Below are positions 51,381 through 61,148 of a stretch of 64,000 nt of DNA, piece by piece. Where the stretch lies: positions 124,001 through 188,000 of the forward strand of contig CACNQD010000001.1 of NCBI GenBank assembly GCA_902622545.1, read 5' to 3'. The stretch comes from an uncultured Pelagibacteraceae bacterium (GTDB lineage Bacteria; Pseudomonadota; Alphaproteobacteria; Pelagibacterales; Pelagibacteraceae). The first letter of the stretch is position 1, and every line of letters begins with the position of its first letter. The notes beneath the pieces are model-generated. The model saw nothing but the letters and a program-made list of their open reading frames with translations. It was not told where the DNA came from and searched no databases. The translations under genes and the position numbers were made by a program.

Positions 51381-52003
51381 AACTTTATAAGTTTTATAAA
51401 TTCATCTTTAATGTTATCCCACTTAAGTATCATAGAATTTAGAACAATTTTTCTATCTAAAGTTTTTAATTCCTCTGCAATGGGAGCCCATTTATAGAGT
51501 GCTAGAGCACTAGGGTTAAATGGAAGAGAGCTGTGATATTTTTTCCAATCAATTTTTTCATATCTTTCAAAAAATGTTTTTTTTCCGTGGGCTGCTATGT
51601 CTTCTGGCATACCATTCTTAATTTCTTCGTCAATAATTGTTTCATAAATTCTTTTAGATTTTTCAAAATCACTAAGATTAAAATTATTATGAATATAGGA
51701 GAATGTATAAAAGGTTAAATCCTGTAGAGAAATTATATAGATGTTCCATTTTGCTAGATTAATTGAGTCAATAAAAACATCATTATCAAAATGTAAAACG
51801 TATTTGGTTCCCATTCTTGTTTTTAAATAATTGTACAAAGTTACTTGGGTAACCCATGCAGATTTTTTTTGGATGAATTGTTCGAGATCTAAAAAATTTT
51901 TAATTTTTTTTTTTGGTAATATTCCCTTAAACATTGCCAATAAATAGACCTTGAAATCCTCCAATTTTATATCTTTGAGATTGAATCTATATTTTAAGGC
52001 CAT
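51377..52003 (-). CDS. conserved hypothetical protein
   Basis: Intact 208-aa ORF between acsA and the symporter genes; no family recognised. Confidence 0.6.
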   Translation of the reverse strand: MALKYRFNLKDIKLEDFKVYLLAMFKGILPKKKIKNFLDLEQFIQKKSAWVTQVTLYNYLKTRMGTKYVLHFDNDVFIDSINLAKWNIYIISLQDLTFYTFSYIHNNFNLSDFEKSKRIYETIIDEEIKNGMPEDIAAHGKKTFFERYEKIDWKKYHSSLPFNPSALALYKWAPIAEELKTLDRKIVLNSMILKWDNIKDEFIKLIKF

Positions 52004-52120
52004 ATGTATACTAAAAGTTGTAATATATTATAAAATAACAAAAAATACGAGAATTTTAGGGGTTCCAATATTTTTCATAATGAGTAATCTTTCGTCTTTT
52101 AACCTATAGGGAGGGAAAAA

Positions 52121-52384
52121 ATGTCAAAACAAGCACAACATTGGGAAAAGACTAGAGGCCTGCTTTTTGTAACGCTAGCTATCTGGTTCGTTTTCTCTAT
52201 TGGCATCTTCCTCTTCGGTGCCGAAATGGAAGCATCATCTATTAGACCTTTTGGATATCCATTGTCATATTATATGACATGTCAAGGTTCTCTTGGAATT
52301 TTTGTAATACTAATTTTTTGGTTTGCGGGAAGACAAGAAAAGATTGATGAAGAGTTCGGCTTTTCTGAAAGAGAGGATGGCTAA
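52121..52384 (+). CDS. DUF4212 small subunit of a solute:sodium symporter
   Basis: HWEKTRGLLFVTLAIWFVFSIGIFLFGAEMEASSIRPFGYPLSYYMTCQGSLGIFVILIFWFA; GGAGGG ribosome-binding site upstream; overlaps the symporter start. Confidence 0.9.
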   Translation: MSKQAQHWEKTRGLLFVTLAIWFVFSIGIFLFGAEMEASSIRPFGYPLSYYMTCQGSLGIFVILIFWFAGRQEKIDEEFGFSEREDG

Positions 52385-54204
52385 TGTTTAAGGGTAATTT
52401 TATAAACAATCTCCCCAAGATTTATGGAACATACACCGGTGGTTTCATAGTTTTCATAATCTTGATGGCGATTGGAGAACAAGCTGGAATGTCTGCAAAA
52501 GTAATTGGTATTTGCTTTGTGGCCTTTACAGTTTTAATTTATGCACTAATTGGTTACCTATCTCGTACAATTCAAGTTGATGCATATTACTTAGCTGGAA
52601 GGCAAGTTCCAACAGTGTTCAACGGTATGGCTACAGCAGCAGACTGGATGTCTGGTGCTTCATTCGTTGCTATGGCTGGAGGAATTTACTTCAAAGGTTA
52701 TGGTTATATGGCACTACTTGTTGGTTGGACGGGTGGATACGTACTAGTTGCTTCGCTACTAGCACCATATTTAAGAAAATTTGGTTGTTACACAGTTCCA
52801 GATTTCATTGGAACTAGATATGGCGGAAACTTAGCTAGACTATCTGCGGTAATAGTCTTAACAGTTGCATCATTCACTTATGTGACAGCGCAGATTAATG
52901 CTACAGGAACAATTGCATCAGTTGCACTTGATATTCCTTTTAACATTGCTGTTTACGTAGGATTAGCAAGTATATTGATGTGTTCAATGCTTGGTGGAAT
53001 GAGAGCGGTTACATGGACGCAAGTAGCACAATACATTGTATTGATTATAGCTTACTTGATACCTGTATTCTGGATCAGTAACAAAATGGGTGCTGGAGTA
53101 TTTCCACACTTAATGTTAGCAGATGAAGTTGCTAGAATCGCTGAGTTAGAATCTCAGTTTGGTCTTGGCAGTGTTAAAAATTCTGCAGCTGATTTAAAAC
53201 AGGTTCCTAAAGGACTTTCAGGTATAACCAAAGCGCACGCTGAAGTTAACACTACACCTTGGAAATTTATTTCATTAGCGGTTTGTATGATGGCTGGAAC
53301 AGCTTCATTACCACACGTTATGATGAGATATTTCACTACTCCAAGTGTAAAAGCTGCTAGAAGATCAGTAGGTTGGTCACTATTCTTTATATTCCTACTT
53401 TATTCATCAGCTCCAATGTTAGCTACATTATCTAAACTATCGTTAATGGATCCAAACTTAGCAACAGGAATTATTGGTAAGTCAATTTCTGAAGTTCAAG
53501 CAATTGACTGGTATCAAAACTGGAACCAAGCAAACTTAATGTTTGTAAGCGACTTTAACGGAAATGGAACGCTCGAATTAAACGAGTTCTTCATGGGTGG
53601 TAAAGCCGTTGTATTGGCAACTCCTGAGATAGCAGGATTACCATATGTAATTTCTGGTTTAGTTGCTGCTGGAGGTATGGCTGCTGCCATGTCAACAGCT
53701 GACGGATTAGTGTTAGCGATATCTAATGCATTATCTCACGACATTTACTACAAGATGATTAACCCTAAAGCGGAAACAGCTAAAAGATTGTTAATCGCAA
53801 GGGTATTACTTGTATTAATTGGTTTCGCTGGAGCAACAATTGCAGCTCTTGAAATTCAAGGTATCTTAGGTTCGGTCATCTGGGCTTTTGACTTTGCGAT
53901 GTCAGGATTATTCTTCCCACTTGTACTAGGAGTATGGTGGAAGAGAGCAAATGCTCAAGGAGCAGTCGCAGGAATGCTAGGAGGACTAGCCGCTGGAACA
54001 GCATACTTAATAGCTGTAAGAAGTGGTTACCCTGGTTTCTTAGATATTACTCAGTTAACATTTGGTATAGTTGGATCAGTAGTAAGCTTAGTACTTATGG
54101 TCGTAGTCAGCTTGGCAACTAAAGCGCCAGACGCTGCTACTCAGAAAATGGTAGACGAAGTTCGTGTACCAAGTGGTAAAGCGATACTAGGAAGACAACA
54201 CTAA
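52384..54204 (+). CDS. sodium:solute symporter (VC_2705/ActP-like, probable acetate/monocarboxylate)
   Basis: SSS-family TM protein; YYLAGRQVPTVFNGMATAADWMSGASFVAMAGGIYFKGYGYMALLVGWTGGYVL; AMSTADGLVLAISNALSHDIYYK. Confidence 0.92.
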   Translation: MFKGNFINNLPKIYGTYTGGFIVFIILMAIGEQAGMSAKVIGICFVAFTVLIYALIGYLSRTIQVDAYYLAGRQVPTVFNGMATAADWMSGASFVAMAGGIYFKGYGYMALLVGWTGGYVLVASLLAPYLRKFGCYTVPDFIGTRYGGNLARLSAVIVLTVASFTYVTAQINATGTIASVALDIPFNIAVYVGLASILMCSMLGGMRAVTWTQVAQYIVLIIAYLIPVFWISNKMGAGVFPHLMLADEVARIAELESQFGLGSVKNSAADLKQVPKGLSGITKAHAEVNTTPWKFISLAVCMMAGTASLPHVMMRYFTTPSVKAARRSVGWSLFFIFLLYSSAPMLATLSKLSLMDPNLATGIIGKSISEVQAIDWYQNWNQANLMFVSDFNGNGTLELNEFFMGGKAVVLATPEIAGLPYVISGLVAAGGMAAAMSTADGLVLAISNALSHDIYYKMINPKAETAKRLLIARVLLVLIGFAGATIAALEIQGILGSVIWAFDFAMSGLFFPLVLGVWWKRANAQGAVAGMLGGLAAGTAYLIAVRSGYPGFLDITQLTFGIVGSVVSLVLMVVVSLATKAPDAATQKMVDEVRVPSGKAILGRQH

Positions 54205-54215
54205 ATATTTAATTT

Positions 54216-54254
54216 TTAAGGGGCGAGAATTTATCGCCCCTTAACTTTTTTTTC
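54216..54254 (+). terminator. intrinsic terminator downstream of the symporter gene
   Basis: ttaaggggcga (54216-54226) pairs with tcgccccttaa (54234-54244), followed by cttttttttt. Confidence 0.88.
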
Positions 54255-54262
54255 ACACAGAC

Positions 54263-54613
54263 ATGTACGCAAACTTTCACCCAATGATTTACCTAATTGA
54301 TTACGTAATGGGTATGATCATGTGGACTTTAATTGGTAGAGTTGCAATGAACATATTTCAGAGGGAAGACTCTAGTTTCTTCTTTATGAAAGTTTTCGTT
54401 AAATTGACAGATCCTTTTATAACAATGTTTAGGTTTATAACCCCGTCCTTTATCATAAAACCTCTGGTTCCTTTATATGTTGCATGGTTTTTCTATATGT
54501 TCAGATTTTATCTTATGCCTTACTTAATGGGTTATTCAGTAATGGGTATGCTTTCTTTTCCATTGGAAAGTGAAATTGCGTCTCAAATTTATCAAATATT
54601 TGGTAAAAAATAA
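54263..54613 (+). CDS. YggT-like membrane protein
   Basis: WTLIGRVAMNIFQRED...VKLTDPFITMFRFITPSFIIKPLVPLYVAWFFYMFRFYLMP. Confidence 0.65.
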   Translation: MYANFHPMIYLIDYVMGMIMWTLIGRVAMNIFQREDSSFFFMKVFVKLTDPFITMFRFITPSFIIKPLVPLYVAWFFYMFRFYLMPYLMGYSVMGMLSFPLESEIASQIYQIFGKK

Positions 54614-54655
54614 TTCAAAAAAAAAACAAAAATTGATACTAGTAAATAAGTATCA

Positions 54656-55315
54656 ATGAAAAAAATAAAAATATCACCATCTATTTTGTCTGCTGACTTT
54701 AGCCAGCTTGGACAAGAAATTAAAAATTTAGAGAATAGCGGGGCTGATATGATTCATGTTGACGTTATGGATGGTCACTTTGTACCAAATCTAACTATAG
54801 GTCCTCCTGTAATAAAAGCGTTGAGGAAATATACCAATATTCCATTTGATGTACATTTGATGATCAATCCAGTGCATAAGTATATAAAAGATTATGCGGA
54901 AAGTGGTGCTGATATAATTACAATACATCCAGAAGCAACTAATTCATTGCAAGAGACTATCGATGAAATAAAAAAATATAAAAAAAAGGTGGGTCTATCA
55001 TTAAATCCAGATACAAAAATTGAAGTAATAGAAAAATATCTAGATCAAATAGATTTAGTTTTACTAATGAGTGTTTTTCCAGGATTCGGAGGTCAAAAAT
55101 TTATAAAAGATGTTCTAAAAAAAATTGAAAGAATAAATGAAATTAAAGATAAACATAATTTTAAATTTGATATTGAAGTTGATGGTGGAATAAATTTCTC
55201 AAATTTTAAAGAAGTTCTTGAAGCTGGTGCAAACGTTTTAGTTTCAGGTACAACAATTTTTAAAGAAAATAATGGAGATATAAAAAAAAATATTAATTTT
55301 TTAAAATCAATTTAG
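54656..55315 (+). CDS. rpe: ribulose-phosphate 3-epimerase
   Basis: ISPSILSADFSQLGQEI, MIHVDVMDGHFVPNLTIGPPVI, LLMSVFPGFGGQKFI, EVDGGINFSN. Confidence 0.97.
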   Translation: MKKIKISPSILSADFSQLGQEIKNLENSGADMIHVDVMDGHFVPNLTIGPPVIKALRKYTNIPFDVHLMINPVHKYIKDYAESGADIITIHPEATNSLQETIDEIKKYKKKVGLSLNPDTKIEVIEKYLDQIDLVLLMSVFPGFGGQKFIKDVLKKIERINEIKDKHNFKFDIEVDGGINFSNFKEVLEAGANVLVSGTTIFKENNGDIKKNINFLKSI

Positions 55316-55322
55316 ATATTGC

Positions 55323-56948
55323 ATGGGTTATAAAGAAAATTCTACAACTAATCCTTTTTTATATATTTCAAAACAATTTAGAAAAATTTATTTAAACTCA
55401 AGTATTTATAACACCAAGATTTCAAAAGTTTTCGATGGAGGATTTGAATATGTTCCGCATCTGAAGATATTCGATTGTATTATAAAAGTTAAAGATAGAA
55501 GAAATAGAATTGAAGATTACAACATAGAAAATATTTGGGAAAATCAAAATTTGTCAGAAAAAGATTTTAAAAAGCTTCATAGCTTTTTTTGGCTATTTAC
55601 TATTGATTTAAAATCCTCAAAAAAAATTACAAGATCTGTGATCTATAGTTGGGTAAATTTTAATCAAAACTACAGTTTCAATAGTTGGGAACTAAACACA
55701 CTTTCAAAAAGAATTATTTCTTGGATAGCGAATAGTAATAGCTTCTACCATGAAGGTGATGAAAATTTTAAAATAAGTTTTACAAAAGTTTTAAAAAAAC
55801 AATTAAATCATTTAACTAATGAAATAGGAAATGCTGAATTTGTTAATGACAAAATGGTTGGGTGTTCCGCAATTATTATGGGTGGATTGTGTTTTAAACG
55901 TCAGTTTCATTATTTAAATACTGGATTTCAATTGTTAAAAAAAATAATTAATACAATTTTTGACAATGATGGTTTTCCAAAATCTAGAAATCCTAGACAA
56001 GTAATTTTTTATTTAAAGCATTTTGTTTTTATAAGAGAATTATTAAGAGACTCTAATACTGATATACCAGAGTATTTAAATGAAATTATATTCTATCTTG
56101 GCCAATCTTTTGATTTTTATTTTGGAGAAAACGATGGTGCCTGTTTATTTAACGGTAACCACATTTTAAATGTAACCGGACTTAAAAAATATCTCAAAGA
56201 ATATGGATATAAATTTAAAAATAAATTAAATAGTTTGGGCGGTTATACAATAATTAGGAATAAAAAAGATAAAATCATATTTGATTTTGGACCAACGCCA
56301 GAAAAGAGATACTCCGCTGACTATCAATCTGGTGCCTTATCGTTTGAGATTTTTCATGAAAAGGAAAAATTGATAACAAATTGTGGTTATTTCCAAAATT
56401 ATAACCATAAATTAAATATTCTATCTAAATCAACAGCCGCACATTCTACACTCTCAATTGATGATAGATCTTCGTGCAAATTTAAAAAAGACAAATTAGG
56501 TTACTTTATTTTGGAAAATACTTTGAAAGTATCAAACAAAAAAACTTATCATGATGATGAAATGTGGGAAATACAAGGGGTCCATGATGGTTATTTAAAA
56601 GAATATGGTATTTTGCATAAAAGAAATATTAAATTTTTTCCGAAAGAATTTAAGTATGTCGGCGAAGACATAATTACCTGCAAAAAAAATTATCGGGGAG
56701 TTGGTTTTGATATAAGGTTTCATTTAGAGCCAGAAACTAATGCAATAAAGACACAGGATAAACAGTCTATTTTATTAAAACTTAAAAAAACTGGTTGGAA
56801 ATTCATTTGTAATCACAAAAATTTTGGTATCGAAACAGGGTTATATTTTGGAAAAAAAGACTCGTATATTGAAAATAAAAATATTTATGTAAATGGAGAA
56901 ATTACAAAAGAAGAAGAAATAATCAAATGGGAAATTAAGAGAATATGA
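55323..56948 (+). CDS. heparinase II/III family protein
   Basis: WVNFNQNYSFNSWELNTLSKRIISWIANS, GGYTIIRNKKDKIIFDFGPTPEKRYSADYQSGALSFEIF, AAHSTLSIDDRSSCKF; upstream of purH, as in many alphaproteobacteria. Confidence 0.88.
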   Translation: MGYKENSTTNPFLYISKQFRKIYLNSSIYNTKISKVFDGGFEYVPHLKIFDCIIKVKDRRNRIEDYNIENIWENQNLSEKDFKKLHSFFWLFTIDLKSSKKITRSVIYSWVNFNQNYSFNSWELNTLSKRIISWIANSNSFYHEGDENFKISFTKVLKKQLNHLTNEIGNAEFVNDKMVGCSAIIMGGLCFKRQFHYLNTGFQLLKKIINTIFDNDGFPKSRNPRQVIFYLKHFVFIRELLRDSNTDIPEYLNEIIFYLGQSFDFYFGENDGACLFNGNHILNVTGLKKYLKEYGYKFKNKLNSLGGYTIIRNKKDKIIFDFGPTPEKRYSADYQSGALSFEIFHEKEKLITNCGYFQNYNHKLNILSKSTAAHSTLSIDDRSSCKFKKDKLGYFILENTLKVSNKKTYHDDEMWEIQGVHDGYLKEYGILHKRNIKFFPKEFKYVGEDIITCKKNYRGVGFDIRFHLEPETNAIKTQDKQSILLKLKKTGWKFICNHKNFGIETGLYFGKKDSYIENKNIYVNGEITKEEEIIKWEIKRI

Positions 56949-58483
56949 ATAGAAAAATTAAAAGAGCTCTTATATCGGTTTCTGATAAGACTCAACTTAT
57001 TAAGATCTTGCCAACTTTAAAAAAATTGAAAATTGAAATTTTAAGTTCTGGAGGTACCTACAAATATATTAAACAATGCGGTTTTCAATGCGTTGAGGTA
57101 AGTGAGTTTACAAATTTTAAGGAAATTCTAGACGGAAGAGTAAAAACTCTTCATCCAAAAATACATTCTGGAATACTATTTAAAAGAGAGAACAAAAAAC
57201 ATTTAAGTCAAATGAAAGTTCAAAATTTTAAAAATATAGATCTTGTTATCGTTAATTTTTACCCTTTTGAAAAAGCAGTTCTTGAAAATAAAAATGAAAA
57301 TAAAATTATCGAAAACATTGATATAGGTGGTCCAGCACTTGTTAGATCAGCGGCAAAAAACTTCGGTGATGTAGTTGTGATAACATCAAATTGTCAATTT
57401 AAAGATTTAATTCATGAGATGAATATTAATAAAGGCGCTACATCCCTAAAATTCAGAAAGAAATTATCACAAGAAGCTTTTAATGAAACTGCTTATTACG
57501 ATTCTAACATTTCAAAGTATTTTAATAAAATTATCAACAACAAATTCCCTAAAAAAATAACTATTAATGGAACATTAGTTAGCAAGTTAAGATATGGAGA
57601 AAATCCACATCAATTAGGAGCATTTTATTCAAGAGATAATTTAAATGAGTTAGAAAAATTAAATGGTAAAGAATTAAGTTATAATAATTATAACGATATT
57701 TATTATGGTCTTGATATTGTAAATAGCCTACCAAAGGGTATTGGCACTATTATAATTAAGCACGCTAATCCATCAGGAGTATCCATTAATAAAAAACAAT
57801 TATTGAGCTTTAAACAAGCATTTAATTGTGATCCTATAAGTGCTTTTGGTGGGGTTATAATTTGCAATTATGAAATTAATTACGAAACTGCTAAGGAGAT
57901 AAATAAGAAATTTTTTGAAGTTATAGTTGCAAAAGATTTTAGTTATAAAGCTTTATCAATATTAAAAAAAAAAAAGAACTTAAGAATTATTAAAGATAAT
58001 CAAAAATATGAGTCCAGTGAGATTACAGCAAATACACTTTCAAAAAACTTAATTCTACAAAATTCTGATAATGAAATTTTCAATAAAAATAACTTTAAAG
58101 TAGTATCAAAAAAGAAACCTAGTAAAAAAATGTTAAATGATCTTATGTTTGCTTTCAATATATGTAGATTTGTAAAATCAAATGCAATTGTATTAACAAA
58201 TAATTGTTCGACAGTAGGTATTGGTTCAGGACAGCCCAGCCGACTAGATAGTTGTGAAATTGCTGTGGATAAGGTTCGAAAATTTAATCACAAAACACAA
58301 AATCTTGTTGCAGCTTCAGATGCTTTTTTTCCTTTTGTTGATGGAATTGAATTACTTATTCAATCCGGGGTAAAGGGAGTCATTCAACCTTATGGATCTA
58401 TAAGAGATAAAGAAATTATAAAATTTGCCAACAATACAAACACTGTGCTAGTTTTTTCAAAAACTAGACACTTTAGACATTAA
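56945..58483 (+). CDS. purH: bifunctional AICAR transformylase/IMP cyclohydrolase
   Basis: RALISVSDKTQLIKILPTL, ILSSGGTYKYI, LDGRVKTLHPKIHSGILFKR, RYGENPHQLGAFY, KHANPSGVSI. Confidence 0.96.
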   Translation: MNRKIKRALISVSDKTQLIKILPTLKKLKIEILSSGGTYKYIKQCGFQCVEVSEFTNFKEILDGRVKTLHPKIHSGILFKRENKKHLSQMKVQNFKNIDLVIVNFYPFEKAVLENKNENKIIENIDIGGPALVRSAAKNFGDVVVITSNCQFKDLIHEMNINKGATSLKFRKKLSQEAFNETAYYDSNISKYFNKIINNKFPKKITINGTLVSKLRYGENPHQLGAFYSRDNLNELEKLNGKELSYNNYNDIYYGLDIVNSLPKGIGTIIIKHANPSGVSINKKQLLSFKQAFNCDPISAFGGVIICNYEINYETAKEINKKFFEVIVAKDFSYKALSILKKKKNLRIIKDNQKYESSEITANTLSKNLILQNSDNEIFNKNNFKVVSKKKPSKKMLNDLMFAFNICRFVKSNAIVLTNNCSTVGIGSGQPSRLDSCEIAVDKVRKFNHKTQNLVAASDAFFPFVDGIELLIQSGVKGVIQPYGSIRDKEIIKFANNTNTVLVFSKTRHFRH

Positions 58484-58818
58484 ATAATTTTATCAATTTT
58501 AGCAGCAAGGATGAAATCACTCTCTGCTAGGCCATTTATGGCATGGGTAAATATTTTTATTTTTGCATATCCCCAGCCAAACCATATATCTGGATGATGT
58601 CCTTCTGTTTCAGCAATCTCTCCAACTTTATTAACAAAGTTTTGAGCATTTACAAAATTTTCAAACTTAAATTCTTTTAATAAATAAAAATTCTCATTTT
58701 CATTTTTTTTAACATCCCACCCATCGACTTTTTTCAAATATTTATGAATTTCACTTAAATTAAAGGATGGTATTCCACCCTCACACGGTACACATTTTTT
58801 TTTTGATAAATCTTCCAT
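58480..58818 (-). CDS. 4a-hydroxytetrahydrobiopterin dehydratase (PCD/PhhB)
   Basis: CVPCEGGIPSFNLSEIHKYL...GWDV...FVNKVGEIAETEGHHPDIWFGWGYAKIKIFTHAINGLAESDFILAAKID. Start set to MEDLSKKK because the longer ORF runs into the tRNA. Confidence 0.93.
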   Translation of the reverse strand: MEDLSKKKCVPCEGGIPSFNLSEIHKYLKKVDGWDVKKNENENFYLLKEFKFENFVNAQNFVNKVGEIAETEGHHPDIWFGWGYAKIKIFTHAINGLAESDFILAAKIDKII

Positions 58819-58826
58819 ATACTTTT

Positions 58827-58901
58827 TGGAGCGGGCAATGGGACTTGAACCCACGACCTTCTCGTTGGCAACGAGACGCTCTACCACTGAGCTACGCCCG
58901 C
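58827..58901 (-). tRNA. tRNA-Gly(GCC), CCA encoded
   Basis: Reverse strand: GCGGGCGTAGCTCAGTGGTAGAGCGTCTCGTTGCCAACGAGAAGGTCGTGGGTTCAAGTCCCATTGCCCGCTCCA; cloverleaf with anticodon GCC. Confidence 0.96.
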
Positions 58902-58957
58902 GTAAAAATTTAACTTTAAAATTAAAGGCTTTTTACAAATTAAGCAATAGACTTTTT

Positions 58958-60403
58958 TTACTGAAAATTATCAAGAAATTCTTTGTAAGGTAAAAACTTA
59001 GAATTATCATATTTAAAAATTTTTTCTCTTATTTGTATATTGCTTGCTGTACTGCATATAAGGTCTTTTCTCTTGTAGTATTTAAGAACCTTTTCAGACC
59101 AATTCAGTTTACAAAAAGACATTATTTCTTTTGAAACATCCTCTGGAAATTCTGTTAGTTTTCTTAATTCAACGGTTAGTATATTTTTATGATAGATTTT
59201 TTTTAAATTCTTTAATTTTGAATTATATATAGAAATATATTTTTTAATATCTTTAATATTGTGGGACCAAGGTAAATTATTTAAACATTGTTGATAAATT
59301 GCAACAAGATTATGAAAACTATCCCTTTTACAATTTATAATTTTGGCATTAGGAAATACTTCTAATAAAATCTCTGCAAAGTAAAAATTTGTCATTGTTC
59401 TATCAATAAAAGTAAATTTTTCAGACTGAATAGAAAATATTTCCATATAATTATTAATAATTTTTTTTCTTAAAAAATCAGTATCTACTTTGATAGACTC
59501 TTCTTTCTCATATATTTTTTTATTCTTTTGTAAATTTTGAAAAGCTTTTTGTAAAATAAAATTTTCCCCTGCATTATAAATTTTTTTTTCTCCAGAAGTA
59601 ATTATTGTTTCTACCAAAGTAGTTCCTGATCTTGGGATTCCAAAGATAAAGATTGGATGAATATTACTGAATTTAATTTTATTTTGTTCAGTGTCTTTAA
59701 AAGAAAATTTTTTATTTATCATTGCTGGAACTGTGTCCAGCCAATATTTAACTGCAAATTTATTCATTGGATTCGAATTAAAAAAAATTTTATGACCTTC
59801 AGATAATTCTTTTATCTCTTTATATATTTCATTTTTTTTTCTGTGATTTTTTGCAAGTATGAAATGACCATATGCAATATTTTTGTCTTTTAAATTATGC
59901 TTAATTTTCAGTTGATTTTTTATTTTTTTAATTGTGTCATCTGAAATCAAACTATCGTCAAGTCTTTGTAAATTAAAGTATGCTGCATAGTTTTTATTAT
60001 CAACTTCAATAACCTTCAAATAAAATTTTTTTGCAAGCTTTAATTCACCTTTATCCTCATAAAGTGATGCTAAATTAAAATATCCAGGAACAAAATTTTT
60101 ATCACAAGAAATTGACTTTTTAAAAAATATTTCCGCATTAGTGTAATTTTTTTCAATCTTATATAGATCACCTAAAGAATTAATAGCAAATAAGTTTTTT
60201 TTATCATAATTAAGAATTTTATTTAGAGCTATTTTTGCATTTTTTATATCATTTTTTTTTATAAGAATTATAGAAATTAATTTTAATGTATTTAAATTTT
60301 TTTTTTTAATTTTTACGAGAAAATTTAATGAGTCCTCTAATTGGTTTTTTTTGTAATATTCTAAACCCTTGGTAAATAAACTTTCATCATTTAAATTATT
60401 CAT
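58958..60403 (-). CDS. TPR-containing sulfotransferase family protein
   Basis: N-terminal TPRs; FIFGIPRSGTTLVETIITSG (PAPS-binding-like loop); FIDRTMTNFYFAEILLEVFPNAKIINCKRDSFHNLVAIYQQ. Confidence 0.9.
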   Translation of the reverse strand: MNNLNDESLFTKGLEYYKKNQLEDSLNFLVKIKKKNLNTLKLISIILIKKNDIKNAKIALNKILNYDKKNLFAINSLGDLYKIEKNYTNAEIFFKKSISCDKNFVPGYFNLASLYEDKGELKLAKKFYLKVIEVDNKNYAAYFNLQRLDDSLISDDTIKKIKNQLKIKHNLKDKNIAYGHFILAKNHRKKNEIYKEIKELSEGHKIFFNSNPMNKFAVKYWLDTVPAMINKKFSFKDTEQNKIKFSNIHPIFIFGIPRSGTTLVETIITSGEKKIYNAGENFILQKAFQNLQKNKKIYEKEESIKVDTDFLRKKIINNYMEIFSIQSEKFTFIDRTMTNFYFAEILLEVFPNAKIINCKRDSFHNLVAIYQQCLNNLPWSHNIKDIKKYISIYNSKLKNLKKIYHKNILTVELRKLTEFPEDVSKEIMSFCKLNWSEKVLKYYKRKDLICSTASNIQIREKIFKYDNSKFLPYKEFLDNFQ

Positions 60404-60503
60404 AAAATTAAGTTTTTTTTAACAATAAAAATCCCATTTTAATATAATAATGCAACAATATGTACATAGATCTTTTAATAATAATTTGTTAATTTTTTTC
60501 TAG

Positions 60504-61148
60504 ATGAATAAAATTAACGATTTACCCGACAGCATACCAGTATTTCCACTTTCAAATTTTATATTTTTCCCTAACACCTCTGCTCCCCTGAATATTTTTG
60601 AACCAAGATATATTCAAATGATTAATCAAAGCATAAAGTCTAACCGGATGATTGGTATGATACAGCCGAAAGGATTAACAAATTCATTAAAGCCTGATGT
60701 TTTTAAAGTTGGAAGTCTAGGCAAAATATCTAGTTTTAATGAAACAGATGATGGCAGATATGTAATAGTTCTTAATGGAATAACTAGGTTTAACATCGTT
60801 AAAGAGATAAATAATGAAAAACCTTTTAGAGAATTTAAAATAAACTACGAAGGATTTGAAAATGATATAAAAAATAAAGAAGAGGACATAAATTTTTCTG
60901 ACCTAAATCTTATCTTTCAAGATCTTAAAAATATTTTTGAAAAGCAAGGTTACATTATTAATTGGAATGAACTTGAAAAACAAAGTATAGATCAAACAAT
61001 AAACACGCTCTCAATGGCCTCCCCATTTTCGAAAGAGGAAAAACAAATGCTTTTGGAGGCTAAGGATTTGAGATTTAGGAAAAAGAAATTAGAGCAAATT
61101 ATCAAATTATATCTGTCAGATAATTTTAGTAACAAGACTTTACAATAA
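60504..61148 (+). CDS. LON N-terminal substrate-binding domain protein (LON peptidase substrate-binding family)
   Basis: IPVFPLSNFIFFPNTSAPLNIFEPRYIQMINQSIKSNRMIGMIQP, GSLGKISSFNETDDGRYVIVLNGITRF. Confidence 0.93.
   Translation: MNKINDLPDSIPVFPLSNFIFFPNTSAPLNIFEPRYIQMINQSIKSNRMIGMIQPKGLTNSLKPDVFKVGSLGKISSFNETDDGRYVIVLNGITRFNIVKEINNEKPFREFKINYEGFENDIKNKEEDINFSDLNLIFQDLKNIFEKQGYIINWNELEKQSIDQTINTLSMASPFSKEEKQMLLEAKDLRFRKKKLEQIIKLYLSDNFSNKTLQ

Noticed and set aside
58480-58887. 135-aa ORF starting MVERLVANEKVVGSSPIARSKKY
   Set aside because: The first ~23 codons translate the tRNA-Gly gene on the same strand. The real PCD gene most likely starts at MEDLSKKK (58818).
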